From: Nilaparvata lugens
Taxonomy: Eukaryota > Arthropoda > Insecta > Hemiptera > Delphacidae
Length of the DNA stretch: 64,000 nt
Direction: 5' to 3'
Assembly (NCBI RefSeq): GCF_014356525.2
Contig: NC_052515.1
Span: forward strand, 24,125,212-24,189,211
Shown: positions 1-12,700 of the stretch, piece after piece
Layout: every line of letters starts with the position of its first letter
Position numbering within the stretch: position 1 is the stretch's first letter
Notes under the pieces: generated by a model
The model's input: only the letters and a program-made list of their open reading frames with translations
What the model was told of the DNA's origin: nothing
The model's database searches: none
Program-made: the position numbers and the translations under genes

Positions 1-47
1 GCACTCACACAACTTTCCTTGCCGTTATGAAAATTGATCAACTGACG

Positions 48-269
48 CTATAATGAGGTCCACGTTATAATGACAGTATTTGATCAACTTTGGTTTTGCT
101 ATCCTTGTCTATCATTCGACAAAGCCGGTGGTACTATCCTTTTCTAGGTCCACAACGATGACAATTATGTTTTTTACAGTGTAGAAATATAATTAGTTAA
201 TGCAGAGGATCGGCATCGCTATTCTTCTATCTTCATTCACTGCCATTATAATGTGGACCACACTATAGT
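48..269. repeat. MITE, 'gtccacgttataatg' family, copy 1
   Basis: The ends are inverted: the left reads 'gaggtccacgttataatg' and the right reads 'cattataatgtggacc' followed by 'cactatag'. The inside shares 'gctatccttgtctatcatt' with longer copies at 13793-14169 and 38262-38700. It is probably a non-autonomous DNA transposon; no coding sequence is seen. This copy is shorter and more diverged than the other two. Confidence 0.6.
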
Positions 270-802
270 GCTCCCGCGCATCTCAAGTCTACTTTTCTAA
301 GATCTGAGCCAGCTGGTGACAGGACAATAGTGCTGGACACACGAAGTCTGCTATCTCTTCATAGTAAATGATTTAATAGAATCAACAGTTGTTGCCAACA
401 GTTTGCAATTGAATAATCTTATTTTCTCTAATTTTCTATATTTTCCAATTTTCTCGAGCTTATTTTCAATTTTAGGTGAAAATGCTATTGAACATTTGTA
501 GAGATTTTTATGCTCAATCTTTTCTACTTGGAATTTTTTGTTTAAATTGTATCTGAAGCCTGATAATTGGGAATCTAAAATCAAACTCTGCATAAATGAG
601 GCGGAGATCCTGAAATTTTTACAGATATGAGACTTGTGGCAGTTGATAGAGCTTATCAATGACTTTCCTAGGTATGAATTTGATCAAAATCGTTGGAGCC
701 GTTTTCGAGAAAATCGCGAAAAACCCTGTTTTTAACAACATTTTTGCCATTTCAGCCGCCATCTTGAATTGCATAGTAATTCCTTCAATTGGAGATGAAT
801 GT

Positions 803-813
803 ACACAGACACA

Positions 814-898
<85 letters not shown>
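803..898. repeat. (AC)n-(AT)n microsatellite
   Basis: A pure AC run from about 815 to 874 passes directly into an AT run to 898. It sits at the same internal position of the interspersed element as the AC-rich tract at 21343-21475. Length is likely polymorphic. Confidence 0.95.
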
Positions 899-899
<1 letters not shown>

Positions 900-931
900 A
901 AGTGGTTTTTGGGTATTGGTCTGTATATATA

Positions 932-988
<57 letters not shown>

Positions 989-1016
989 ATACAGACCAAT
1001 ACCCAAAAACCACTTT
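899..1016. repeat. Perfect hairpin with AT-repeat core
   Basis: The arms 'agtggtttttgggtattggt' and 'accaatacccaaaaaccact' are exact reverse complements on either side of a (TA)n core. The right arm is the normal sequence of the element; the left arm looks like an inverted local copy of it, so the hairpin is probably secondary. Confidence 0.9.
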
Positions 1017-1130
1017 TTTGGACTCAGGGGACCTTGAAACGTATAGAAATTTAGAAATTGGGGTACCTTAATTTTTTTCGGAAAGCAATACTTTCCTTAC
1101 CTATGGTAATAGGGCAAGGAAAGTAAAAAT

Positions 1131-2463
1131 GCGATACAAAGCAATACTGAATTTCAAGTTACTAATATTATCAGGTACATCTGCTCAATACCATTCAACC
1201 ATGAAGGAGTTTTTCAATCATATAATTATTATAATTTTGAAAATGATATGAAATCTTTGCATATGTCTTATACCTGAGTTGAAAAAATATTTCAACTTGA
1301 TGTCCATGCTATAAAAAATAAGATGATAATACCTAATTATTATTTTAACTGATTAATTATAATAATTATTAATCTTCTCTTCATTTTTAAAGCCAACAAC
1401 TGATGAAAATAAATAATAGCATGGTAAACTTTTGTTCACCGCCTGTAACTAGAGTTGGTTAATAGCTCTAGAAACTTAGTAAAAGTTGTAAATAGAGTTG
1501 GTTGAATTTTCAATTCAAAATAGTTAATCCAAAGATATTATTTTTTCCATCCAGCCTCATTTCTTCTGAATTCTTTGCTTACACAGTGTATTCAAGTTTT
1601 TCGACACCTGAACATCAACTTTTCAATTCGCAAAAAATAATACTCAAAACATGCTCAATGCAATTTCTTGGTGAATTGATGAGTATCCGCCATTGTAACG
1701 ATAGTTGATTTTGAAAAATAATGTGAGCATAAGACTAAAACAACTTGCTTTCTAATGAATGATTGACGTTTTTCGAAAAATATTCAATATTTGCTTGGTA
1801 ATAACATATTCTACATTTCTCATACCGTATAAAAATATAATTACTGAGTATGCAACAATTTTTCGACATTCAAGTATTCTTTTAAAATAATAATGTAAAT
1901 AGTACTCATGATATTAAAAAAACACACCCAAAACAATAATAAGAGTTGTCACTTTTTTAAGGAAAACTTATCACAGTATGTGATATAGCAATAATGAAGG
2001 AAAAAAGATAAATAGACTCAATTCAAATTTTATTATTTCCTCATCGTTGAAAAATATTATTTTCTGAAATGTATTATTGAGAAGTTTGCTTGTATTATTG
2101 TATTTATGAGCTTAGGTAGGTACTTTATTTACACATTTACCATATTGAGCATCTAATATTCCACAGTGAATATTGAGAATTGCAATGCAATGTATCATTT
2201 ATTTTATTCAACAATTTATTATTAATCCGCTTCTAATATTACAATAATTTTTTGACTCTTCCAATCGCTGAAATTCTAGATTAATGACCTAGCAGACACT
2301 TCTTAATCAATCGTGTTTGCACATATTTTGTCTAAATAATACGCGATTGTCAATTATTCTGTATAGATTCAATTTATATAACACTGTAACTTAAGATTGT
2401 CCAGCAGTCTAATGCACACGTCTTGATGATTTTAGTTTTCAGTAAAACTGTTTTCCTCAATTT
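1131..2463. other. AT-rich intergenic sequence without recognisable features
   Basis: I see no coding exon, strong hairpin or known repeat here. Reading frames are short and AT-driven. It lies downstream of the minus-strand Elongin C-like gene and could hold that gene's 3' untranslated sequence. Confidence 0.5.
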
Positions 2464-2853
2464 TCAACAGTATAGATATTTTGAGACCTTGAAAATTTGC
2501 ACAGCCTCTGCAACAGTCAGTGGAAAGTCTGGAACATCAGAGGAATAATTAGTATAGAATACTCTGTAAGTAAAGTAAATGCAAACTTTTTGCATAAGGT
2601 GAGAAGGAATTTTGTAGTCTGTGAATTCAATCACATTTGTCATGTTTTCTTCAATCTGCTTTGGTCCACTTAGAATTCCTTTTATCTTGATTGACACAAC
2701 TGCATATTTCCGCCTGATAATAAATTCATGTCCGTCTGAAGAAATTAGCTTTATGTATAGTGCTCTAGGTCCCTCACAACCTCCATACATTTTCTCAAAA
2801 ATAGCTGATAGGTACTCTATATCACTTGAAATTAATGTTAAATTGATTTTCAA
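2464..2853 (-). CDS. EloC: Elongin C-like protein (intronless, diverged copy)
   Basis: Elongin C is a BTB/POZ-fold adaptor that pairs with Elongin B and links BC-box substrate receptors (VHL, SOCS type) to cullin 2/5 ubiquitin ligases; it also belongs to the Elongin elongation complex. The 129-codon frame contains family hallmarks in order: YGGCEGP (residues 23-29), KLISSDGHEFI, LSGP, IPSH, KVC-YFTY and a C-terminal Cys. The family is about 112 residues, so Met22 (2788-2790), just before YGGCEGP, is a likelier start than Met1 and gives 108 residues. Oddities are a changed segment before LSGP (VVSIKIKGI), two extra residues before IPSH, and YLYC where I recall FLDC for the family. No intron interrupts it. 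It could be a retrocopy, a lineage-specific paralogue or a young pseudogene; the intact frame favours recent or retained function. It lies opposite and upstream of the TMEM165 gene. Confidence 0.8.
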   Translation of the reverse strand: MKINLTLISSDIEYLSAIFEKMYGGCEGPRALYIKLISSDGHEFIIRRKYAVVSIKIKGILSGPKQIEENMTNVIEFTDYKIPSHLMQKVCIYFTYRVFYTNYSSDVPDFPLTVAEAVQIFKVSKYLYC

Positions 2854-3626
2854 TAGATAAATAGGGTTTTATTGGAAATGCATTGAGATTTTATAATATA
2901 ATATTAGTATTTATCTGAAATCGACATTATTTTGGGATCAATATAGTTTATGGTATTTATGAAAACTTTTCTAATAAAAGTTATTTTTGCAAGATTGTCA
3001 ATAAGAATAATTTCACTGAATAGAAACTGATGTGTTTGCAGTAATGCTGCAAAAAATACTTGAAGTAAGAGAAATACTTGAGAAAATTATAAAAAATTAG
3101 ACTGAAGAGCAAGAGAGGTGAGAGAATATTATTTCAGACTGTCTACAGTTTACCATCCAGTTTGCAAAAGTCTGTAATCAGCATGGGTTTTATCAGTTGT
3201 AATAACAAATAATCATCTGGAACGATGCGTCATTGGACAGAATCTTGTTTATTAATGAATAATTCTGTAGAGGGGATGGATGAGATGGGAGACATTGACA
3301 AGCCACAAAATATCTCAGTAGATCAGCGAGCAGAGCACTGCTCACTTTTGAACAGGCCCGCTCCACAGCCATATGGATTAGCTGACAGGTTGGCAGGCAT
3401 TGGATTGGATCATCTGACCGAACCGAAGCAATCGAAGAACAACTGGGAAAAGATTGGAGTTTGGTTGAAATCGAGAGAGCTCGTGCTTCGTCTGTCAATT
3501 TTTATCGTGACATTTGAGAAATGATTATGATTTTTTCAAATATTTCGTGACATTAATGACGGAATTCTACGTCCCCTGCAAATTTAATTTCTGTTTTTCT
3601 AACCGGTTCAAATAATTTTTACGATA
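2854..3626. promoter_or_regulatory. Shared upstream interval between the Elongin C-like gene and TMEM165
   Basis: These 773 bases separate two divergently oriented start codons. The stretch 3225-3530 is less AT-rich than its surroundings and open on both strands (99 and 101 codons), but neither frame resembles a protein I know. I take it as probable promoter or 5' UTR of TMEM165. No TATA box can be assigned with confidence. Confidence 0.35.
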
Positions 3627-3770
3627 ATGCCGTCCAATGGAGGATTTGTGTTTTTGGTATCGCCAGTGCTAATGTTTATATTTTCTAGAGTGTCTGCCGA
3701 AAAAGAGCCCGAATACCACGATAAATTTGCAAATGTAGAAGCAATGGAATCCACCACATCTTTTGTTCAC
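3627..3770 (+). CDS. TMEM165: TMEM165 coding exon 1 (signal peptide)
   Basis: This exon encodes residues 1-48. The ATG has A at -3, a good start context. Residues 7-20 are hydrophobic, followed by SRVSA and a charged, poorly conserved lumenal stretch (EKEPEYHDKF). The donor is CAC|gtaagt, phase 0. Confidence 0.85.
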
Positions 3771-6700
3771 GTAAGTTTATAAATATTAGCTGATAATTTT
3801 AGAGAAAACTCGTTTTATCGGCTTCTTGAGTTTAAAGAAGGGTAAACTTAACCTCATTCTTGAAATGTTTTCTCTGCCTAGCACAGAATAAATAACAGGT
3901 CTGTATTCCCTTTTATATATTTTTAAATATCTCACACCACTACTGCCGTAAAATAGAGTAGAATATTTAATTGTCTATCAATAATTTTACCCTTCAATGT
4001 TCTGGTAATTAATTTGTATTTCAAGTAAGTACTGAGGTTTGCTCTTATCACATTTTCGATATGCCAATGACCTCTATTAGCAATTACTGTGTGCCAGTTT
4101 CTTGGGTAACGGTTTTACGACGTTCAATTCAATTTTAATTACTGGATAATGTTTGGTCTTATAGTTTGTCTCTATTTTTACAGTACCGTATGCTTGAATA
4201 CAAGTGACATATCCGGTACATTTTTAGATTTTGGTAATTTGCCCACTTTCAAGTTCCATTTTGTCGACCCTGACCTGTCAAATTTGCATTTACACTGTTC
4301 ACTTTCTTCCAATTGTAAAGAAGTTATAAAGAAATTAAGAGTGGATCCTACAAATCTCTAGTCTAATATTGACTGTAGAACAAATCGGATAATTGAATTA
4401 ATGAATAAACATAAAAAATCAAATCTAAATATGTGCATCATAAACAACATACAATGGAAAGAATATCACAATTTAGAAAGACAATATATTTCATCTATTC
4501 CTGATTTAAATTGACATTAGGATAAAAAACTGGTTCACAGGATTTGGGCCAAGTTTAACAAGATAGGCTCTGGTGATTCTTATAAGAATCCTCTGTCTCT
4601 AATTTCTTGCCAGATGACTTGATAAGGCAAAAACCTGTTCATTGAGAGTGTATTCTTTTTATTCTATATTTATGCTAAATTTAGTATTCAAGGACTAGGC
4701 CAGTGATAAATATTCATGCTGTTTAAAAATGCCTGCCAGAGAAACCTTTTTATGTGTGCAGTTCAGGGATCGCTATTCTAAATTCAATTAAACTTGCTAG
4801 ATCTTAATACTACTTTTACGTTGTTTGTGAGTTTGAAAATGCCAACAGTATTAAACAATTAAACAGTAACAAAAGGGGTAAGAATTTAAGTGAGAGTAAA
4901 AACAATATAAAAACTTTATGTACCCTTTTATTAAAATATTTTAAAGTTTTTAATAAAAGGGTACTAAAAGTTTTTATTTGAATTAAGTAGCCCATATAAG
5001 CGAAGTAATTTTACGTTAGAGCTACATTTTTATGAATGTAATTATTATCGATGAACCGTAGATTAGGCTGGACTACTCTTGAGATTGTGAATCTAAGAAG
5101 ATAGCATAAACCGTATAAAACATCTTCCAATTTAAAATATTACAAATTAACTGTGTAATGGTTGGAAACTTACTTCCTTAAAAACAACTGAGAGTTTTAT
5201 TACTACAAATCCAGTACATTCTTGATAAATTCCTCCAAGTGAATTACTGCATTTTTTTAAATAATTGAGTGAGTTAGAATTCACTTTTGTCAGCTTTAAT
5301 TAAATGGGAAGCATCGATGTTATTCATAATGAATTCTGACAGTTTAAATTGAATCTCTCTATAATAACAATGTACTGTTGTAACTCAAGTCACCATTGCA
5401 GATTGAAGTACCTTTTGTTGTACTACACTGTAAGGCTAATAGCCAACTTGAAGAATCTAAATGGCTCTTAATCTATGATCTTCATCTGTTGGATATCTTG
5501 CCAGAGCTCTGATAATATAATAGTGTAATTATTTTTACTGGCTCAATTCCAGTAGTTTGCTGCTTGAACTGGTTTTTTAGAGCTTGCCATCAATGAGCCA
5601 GAACTGAATGAGTTAGGCCTACTATTTCTCAGCTTATAGGAAACAGTGTCTGCTTAGTTGAATGGTATCTGTGTTTATTGTTATAAAGAAGTAAGAAAAA
5701 TCTGTGAGTGGGAGTAGAAAAGCATGGAGTAAAAAAGGAAGAAGAAAAGTTAGGAATATGGATGTGAAGAACATGTAGAAGCAGCTATGGAGAAGGATAT
5801 AAAGAAAATGAGAAAGCAGTTATGAAGAAGGATATTAAGAAAATGGAGAAGTCATGAAGAAGGATATAAAGGAAATGAAGATGCAGCCATGAAAAAGGAT
5901 ATAAAGGAAATAGAGATGCAGCCATGAAAAAGGATATAAAGACATAATGGAGAAGCTGCTATGAAGAAGGATATAGAGAAAAAGAGAAAGCAGTTATGAA
6001 AAAGGATATAAAGAAAATGGAGAAGCAGCTATGAAGAAAATGAAGAAGCAGCTATGGAGAATGATATGAAAAAAATAGGGAAGCAGCTATGAAGAAGGAT
6101 ATGAAGAAAATGGAGAAGCATCTATGGAGAAGGATATGAAGAAAATGGGGAAGCAGCTATTTTCCAAAGAAAGATGTTAAGAAAATGAATAAGCAGCTAT
6201 GGAGAAGGATATGAAGAAAATGGGGAAGCATTTATGAAGAAGGATATGAAGAAAATGGAGAAGCAGCTGTGAAGATTTATATAAGGGAAATGGAGAAGCA
6301 TCTATGGAGAAGGATATGAAGAAAATGGAGAAGCTGTTATGAAAAAGGTTATAAAGAAAGTGGAGAAGCTGTTATGGAGAAGGATATAAAGAAAATGGAG
6401 AAGCATCTATGGAGAAGGATGTGAAGGAAATGGAGAAGTAGCTGTGAAGATTTATATGAAGAAAATGGAGAAGTATCTATGGAGAAGGATATGAAGAAAA
6501 TGGAGAAGCAGCTATGAAGAAAGATATAAAGAAATGAGAAGCAATTTTAAAGAATTATATAAAGAAAATTAAAAAAAAAAAATAGAGAAGCAGTTATGAA
6601 AAAGGATATAAAGAAAATGGAGAAGCAGCTATGAAGAAGGATATGAAGAAAATGAAGAAGCAGCTATGGAGAATGATATGAAAAAAATGGGGAAGCAGCT

Positions 6701-9700
6701 ATGAAGAAGGATATGAAGAAAATGGAGAAGCATCTATGGAGAAGGATATGAAGAAAATGGGGAAGCAGCTATTTTCCAAAGAAAGATGTTAAGAAAATGA
6801 ATAAGCAGCTATGGAGAAGGATATGAAGAAAATGGGGAAGCATTTATGAAGAAGGATATGAAGAAAATGGAGAAGCAGCTGTGAAGATTTATATAAGGGA
6901 AATGGAGAAGCATCTATGGAGAAGGATATGAAGAAAATGGAAAAGCTGCTATGGAGAAGGTTATAAAGAAAGTGGAGAAGCTGTTATGGAGAAGGATATA
7001 AAGAAAATGGAGAAGCATCTATGGAGAAGGATATGAAGAAAATGGAGAAGCAGCTGTGAAGATTTATATAAGGGAAATGGAGAAGGATATGAAGAAAATG
7101 GAGAAGCAGCTATGAAGAAAGATATAAAGAAATGAGAAGCAACTTTAAAGAATTATATAAAGAAAATTAAAAAAAAGAAATAGAGAAGCAGTTATGAAAA
7201 AGGATATAAAGAAAATGGAGAAGCAGCTATGAAGAAGGATATGAAGAAAATGAAGAAGCAGTTATGGAGAATGATATGAAGAAAATGGGGAAGCAGCTAT
7301 GAAGAAGGATATGAAGAAAATGAAGAAGCAGCTATGGAGAAGGATATGAAGAAAATGGAGAAGCAGCTGTGAAGATTTATATGAAGAAAATGGGGAAGCA
7401 GCTATGAAGAAAATGAAGAAGCAGCTATGGAGAAGGATATAAAAAGAAAATGGGGAAGCAGCTATGAAGAAGGATATGAAGAAAATGAAGAAGCAGCTAT
7501 GGAGGAGAATGATATGAAAAAAATGGGGAAGCAGCTATGAAGAAGGATATGAAGAAAATGAAGAAGCAGCTATGGAGAATGATATGAAGAAAATGGGGAA
7601 GCAGCTATGAAGAATGATATGAAGAAAATGGAGAAGCATCTATGGAGAAGGATATGAAGAAAATGAATTAGCAGCTATGGAGCTGGATATAAAGAATTTG
7701 GAGAAGCTGTTATGAAAAAGGTTATAAAGAAAGTGGAGAAGCTGCTATGAAGAAGGATATAGAGAACGTGAGAAAGTCGTTATGAAGAGGGATATAAAGC
7801 ATAGGAGAAGCAGCTATGAAGAAAGATATAAAGAAATGAGAAGTCAATTTGAAGAATAGTATAAAGAAAATTGAGAAGCAGCTATGAAGAAGGATATCAA
7901 TAAAATGGGTAAGCAGCTATGAAGAAGTATATAAAGATAATGGAGAAGCAGTTCCAATAGTTTCTATGTAATAAGTACAATAATTGATGATAAGAAGAGG
8001 ATGTAATTGAGTTGCAAAGTGAAACAGAAGAAGACAAAGAAGAAAATACAAGTTGAGTTCTGAAGAATGAGGTAAACAAGAATGAGGAAGAATCTGCAAT
8101 AATGTTTTGCTTGTGTTGAAGATATCAAACGATGAATGAAATTGAATTAGTTGAATGAAAAATTTTGTAGATTGTAACAATAATGTTGGAAAAAGAAGAA
8201 GAAGAAAATAAAGAAGGAGGTGGAGATGAAAATAATAAATGAGTTTGAAGATGAAGAGTGTTTTGAGAGCCAAGAATGTGATGGAAATAGAGCAGTTGAT
8301 TGGATTAACGAATATTTATGAAGATACTTTATTAATAAAACTAGGAATAGAATATAGATTCGAGGGGGTAAAGTCAATTTGGACTGTTGTCAATATAATA
8401 TCAAACAGAAGAAGAGTGGAATTAGAAAAAGGATGAGGGTTGAAAATTAGAAATATAAGGGCAGATAAAGAAAATTTTGAGAAGGAAGTGTAGCTACTTG
8501 CCCATTGCTGTTGATTATGCAATCATATAAGTGTGAATGAGATGGAAAACTGTTGATTCATATATTCATATGCAAATATAATGCAGGTGAAAAAACGGGC
8601 ATTTGCCCAAAACTGCTTCAACACTGTAGCATTCACATGGCAACAGTGTAGCTTATAATAATTGATCGCAAGAAAAGTGAATTCTGGAAAAGAAAATGAT
8701 AGTAGACGGAGAAGAAAATTATAGATTAGGAAGACAATGAGGTACAAAAGTGAAGAAAAAGAAAACGAGAATGTTGATAGAGATGATGATCCATCTTGAC
8801 AAGGGGACTATAATATTGAGGATAAAAGGTTGAAAGGAGAAAATGAAACAACTTGAGACGTGGAAGAGAAGAGCAGGCGAAAGAGATGAGAAGCTTGTGA
8901 GTGAGAGAAAGAGGATCGTAGAAGGAAAGAAGGTGAAAGAAAAATATTGAGATTGCAAGATGATGGTGAACTAACACAAGTAATTGTAAATAATAAGAGA
9001 ATCTAGTAGATGAAAAGAAACAAGGGACAATACTAAAAGAAGAAGACGAAGAAGAAAAGAACTGTAGCTTGTAATCACGTTATGCAACAAGCACTATGAA
9101 TTAAATAACAGGAATAGCCGCCTATTATCCCGTTTTTATGTCGATTTGTTATGGCTGTCTATTATACTGGAATTTGAAGGTGAAGGCTGGCTATGATCTG
9201 TTTTAGTTGCAATCAGCTTTATCGTTAAATTACTATACACAATTACTAAATAAAAGTCGACTGGAAACCACGTGGTACAATAGAACCATAATAGAACAAA
9301 TCCCTTGTTTAGATGTTGGAAATTATTCAACCTAATCGTGCATAAGAAAGTAATTCCGTTATTAAGAAATACTTTGAATTTTTACGGCTTATTTTAGATT
9401 TTCTCTCGGTCTACTCTGACATTTTCTTCTGGTCTTATCAGAATTTTTCTCTTGCTTCTAATTTTTCTCTCATTCCTTGAGAAATATCAGGGCTTCTTTG
9501 AAAAAACTAGGGAGCTTTTCATTAAAATTGAAAGCCGCATAAGAACAGTAGGATTAAAAAATGAAATTCATTTATGTTGAATGCATTAATATTTGCTAGT
9601 TTGTAGTGTAAATTCTAATAGACAGGGTAAGCAAGTAAAACTGACACCAAAGGCTAAATACAGGCTGTATTCAATTAAAATAATTCAATCTTCACTCTAT

Positions 9701-12700
9701 AAATCTATTTTAAGGAAAACTACGTTTTAAGTATGCTTTGATAATGATTTTTCTCTGTTTTTAAATCGGGGGTTTATTATTTTTTGTGAGTTATTTTTGT
9801 TTAGCAATATTGCTTACTTGCAAAAAGTAAAGTTTCTCACAATACGATTAGCAAGAGTGCGTGCTTGCTTGGAGAAAGTATTCCGCCTTGATATTTCCTT
9901 TCTCTTGTCTGAATAGCACCGAGCTTAGCATACCTTTTTCACCTTAACATTCCGCAAGTTTTGTAGCAACCTATTTTGATCGGTACAGTACTGGACAACC
10001 AACATTTTCTAATCGTGAGCTATTGCGTTCTAGTTCTCGATAACCAGCGACTTGATTCAAAACACATTTTTCTAGTATGAATTTGATGAAAAGATATATC
10101 ATGAATATTACAGTAGTAAATCAATTTATTGTTTCAAACTCAAGAAATACATTGTATCATCTGTTGTGTGTGTCGTCTTCAAATCGGTTTACTTGTTTTT
10201 TATTCTCAGATTTTGTGAAGAGATTTATAGCATAGCTTGATACTAATGGATGTAAATCTATAGAATACCATTGAAGATATTTCTTATTAGTTGATACATT
10301 AACAAAATTCAATAAATCAATACGAAGGCCCGGTTGCACAAAAGCCGGTTAAATTTTAATCGTGATTTATTTTGCAAGACCAATCAGAGAAGCCGTCTTT
10401 TCAAAAACACCTTCTCTTTTTGGTTCTTGTGGAATTAATACGGTTAAAAATGTAACCGGCTTTTGTGCAACCGGCACTAAGAGATGTAAATCTATAGATT
10501 ACCATTGAAGAATTTTCGTTATTAGTTAATACATTAACGAAATACATTAAATCAATATTAGGGATGTATTTTTCAATAAATAGTACAGATTGACTGTTCA
10601 TTTCAATCAAGTGAATTCGAAGTAATGTTTGAGTCAATCTATGAAATCACTGACAGAAAGCAATGTAATGAATCAAATATATTGTACTATAATTAAGATT
10701 TCAGGCGAACATCCTCCCCTTATAAATTCATTCAAAGAAATACAAACTTTGTAATAGACACCTCTTTCACAGATACAAATTCTCAAAATGTATTTTTACT
10801 ATCAAATGCATGAATTTTATTCCAAGTTAGATATGAGAAGTAATTGAAACCTGGCCTACCTGATTGATACTTCAGTTTGTCACATATTTAGTTCTCGAAT
10901 CCTCCCTCTACTGAAACTGAAATTCATGTCAGCATCATCCTCAGCAAAACAAGATGAAATCTTGTTTTAGATTGGATTCATATTTTAAAACGTTTTATCG
11001 CTTATAATTGAAAAAAAAACTTGAATTTCAACTTCACATTTTGTAGCTGTTAAGAGTACACGTTATCCTATGTGCCATTGTTGTGCAAGCACTATTCTGT
11101 GGTAGAAAACAAATTAAAAATATTTCCCATCTCATTTTCCTTAATTTTCTGCAACATTCATACTTACTTTATCTTGCATTTCCGCCGCTATTATCATTCT
11201 TAAAACTATGCTTTGGTAAAATATCTTTGCGTTTTTACAATTTGTTTTGATATACATTTTTTTGTTATAATCCATGGAGGGTCAAATGTTCCAAAAAAGC
11301 ATGAGGAGGCAATGTAAATTTTAGTATCATATAAACTAGAACGTTTTTGAGTCAATGTAACCATAAAATAAAAATTCTATAAACTTAATTCGTGAGATTT
11401 GGGCTCATTTGAGCCCAAATATGTCCTCAAAAATAAAGAAATGCATACTTACAGAGAAAAAGTGGTCAATGACCTCTTAAAATCTCAATAATTTTTATAA
11501 TACTAATAATAATCATCATATTATTGGTATTAAATGATAATAGTATTCATCTGAAATTAAAAATGAACTATATAAACAGAAACCACAGTGGATGATCCTA
11601 TAATAATATAGATTCTATTACAGAATCTTTGAAGTTTAAGCTTTTATTTTATTTTCTTACCATCTTATCATCACTTTCATGACTCATACTCAATAAATTA
11701 TCAACTTGAATTATTCAGAATTAGCTGCTGTTAAAAATGTGCAGTGAATAGTTTTTTCATTTGAAGCAATAAAACCTTCAACTTGAAATATGTCCTCAAA
11801 TGACCTGATCTATTTAATACCATATAGATTCTTTGATAAATGCCAATTAACAAAGGCTTATTGTCTAGTTATCAGTACTGAATGTTCAATATTTATCGAT
11901 TTTTAACTAGACATTAATTATCTCCAGGTCCTAAATTGTAAACAATACCTGACTCGGGGAAAAAACAATTCGTAATTCGTTTTTAAACAATTAATTATAA
12001 GGTTAGACAGCAGCGCTATCTTATCACCCAGGGCCTTGCTTACGTTTGTTTGAATAGACCAAATTCACTAAATCAGTTAACTTTGTGATTCAGTCTTGAA
12101 TATAATATTCGAGACATAACGTAGCAAAAGTTCATAGAAATTTTAAAGTTTGCAAAATTTGTGGTGCAAAGTGGCTCTCCAAGTTTGAATTAATTGTGAA
12201 AAAGTTAATTTTAGTGGTGGATTGTTCAGGAAGTGCATTTCTAGATCCAAATGATAATATTACAAATCTCATAAATCCTCGTGAAAGTGTTCATAGATTG
12301 TGGGAAGAAAAAGTGATATTATTTTCAGAAATTGCGTGAAAAGTTTTGATCTTTCAACAACTGTGGCATACTGAGATACATATTCCTGTGGCGATTTTTT
12401 CAGCAGAAGTTTGAAATTGATTCTCCACAATGTCTGAGTTTTTTAATAAGTATTTTGGCTCAGGGGAGGAGTTTAAGGTATGTTGCTTATCAAAGCCTTT
12501 TGGCCTCTATTTATGCAATTTTGTTCAGCTTCGATGGAGTGAGTATATTAATGTGCATGCAATATTTTGATTAATATTTTTCTAATCTCCCACTTATTAG
12601 TCACTAGGCTTGGTAAAATTACTTAACCTTGAAAGGGTGCAATCTCATAGCTACTAATGTAGTAATATTCAGAAAAATACATAGTTGGACAAAAACTTCA

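Larger units (their letters stand above)
595..1130 (+). repeat. Interspersed element ending in a 'tactttcctt...aaggaaagta' hairpin, right part
   Basis: The block 'agttgatagagctta', 'gttggagccgttttcgag', an AC/AT microsatellite, 'ctcaggggaccttgaaacg' and the terminal hairpin ('actttccttacc' / 'gggcaaggaaagt') recurs in the same order at 20635-21597, and partly inverted at 15183-16170. The first bases of the window (cactcacacaactttcctt) match the left end of the 20.6 kb copy, so one interrupted copy may span 1-1130. The class is unknown; it is probably non-autonomous. Confidence 0.6.

Noticed and set aside
619..1054. Open frames over the AC/AT microsatellite (both strands)
   Set aside because: They consist of alternating TH, CV or YI from the dinucleotide repeat; no start context, homology or splice support.
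3193..3524. Overlapping 99-101-codon frames on both strands before the TMEM165 start
   Set aside because: Neither resembles a known protein; more likely promoter or 5' UTR with balanced base composition.
4149..4361. 70-codon frame with a signal-like N terminus
   Set aside because: It lies in intron 1, is AT-rich, has no similarity I recognise and no supporting splice sites.
4920..4964. Hairpin as a transcription terminator
   Set aside because: Intrinsic terminators are not expected in an insect intron, and no T-run follows.
7897..9000. Several antisense frames of 60-118 codons rich in F, L and S
   Set aside because: They are the reverse of a purine-rich strand, which has few stops by composition; no family motif.
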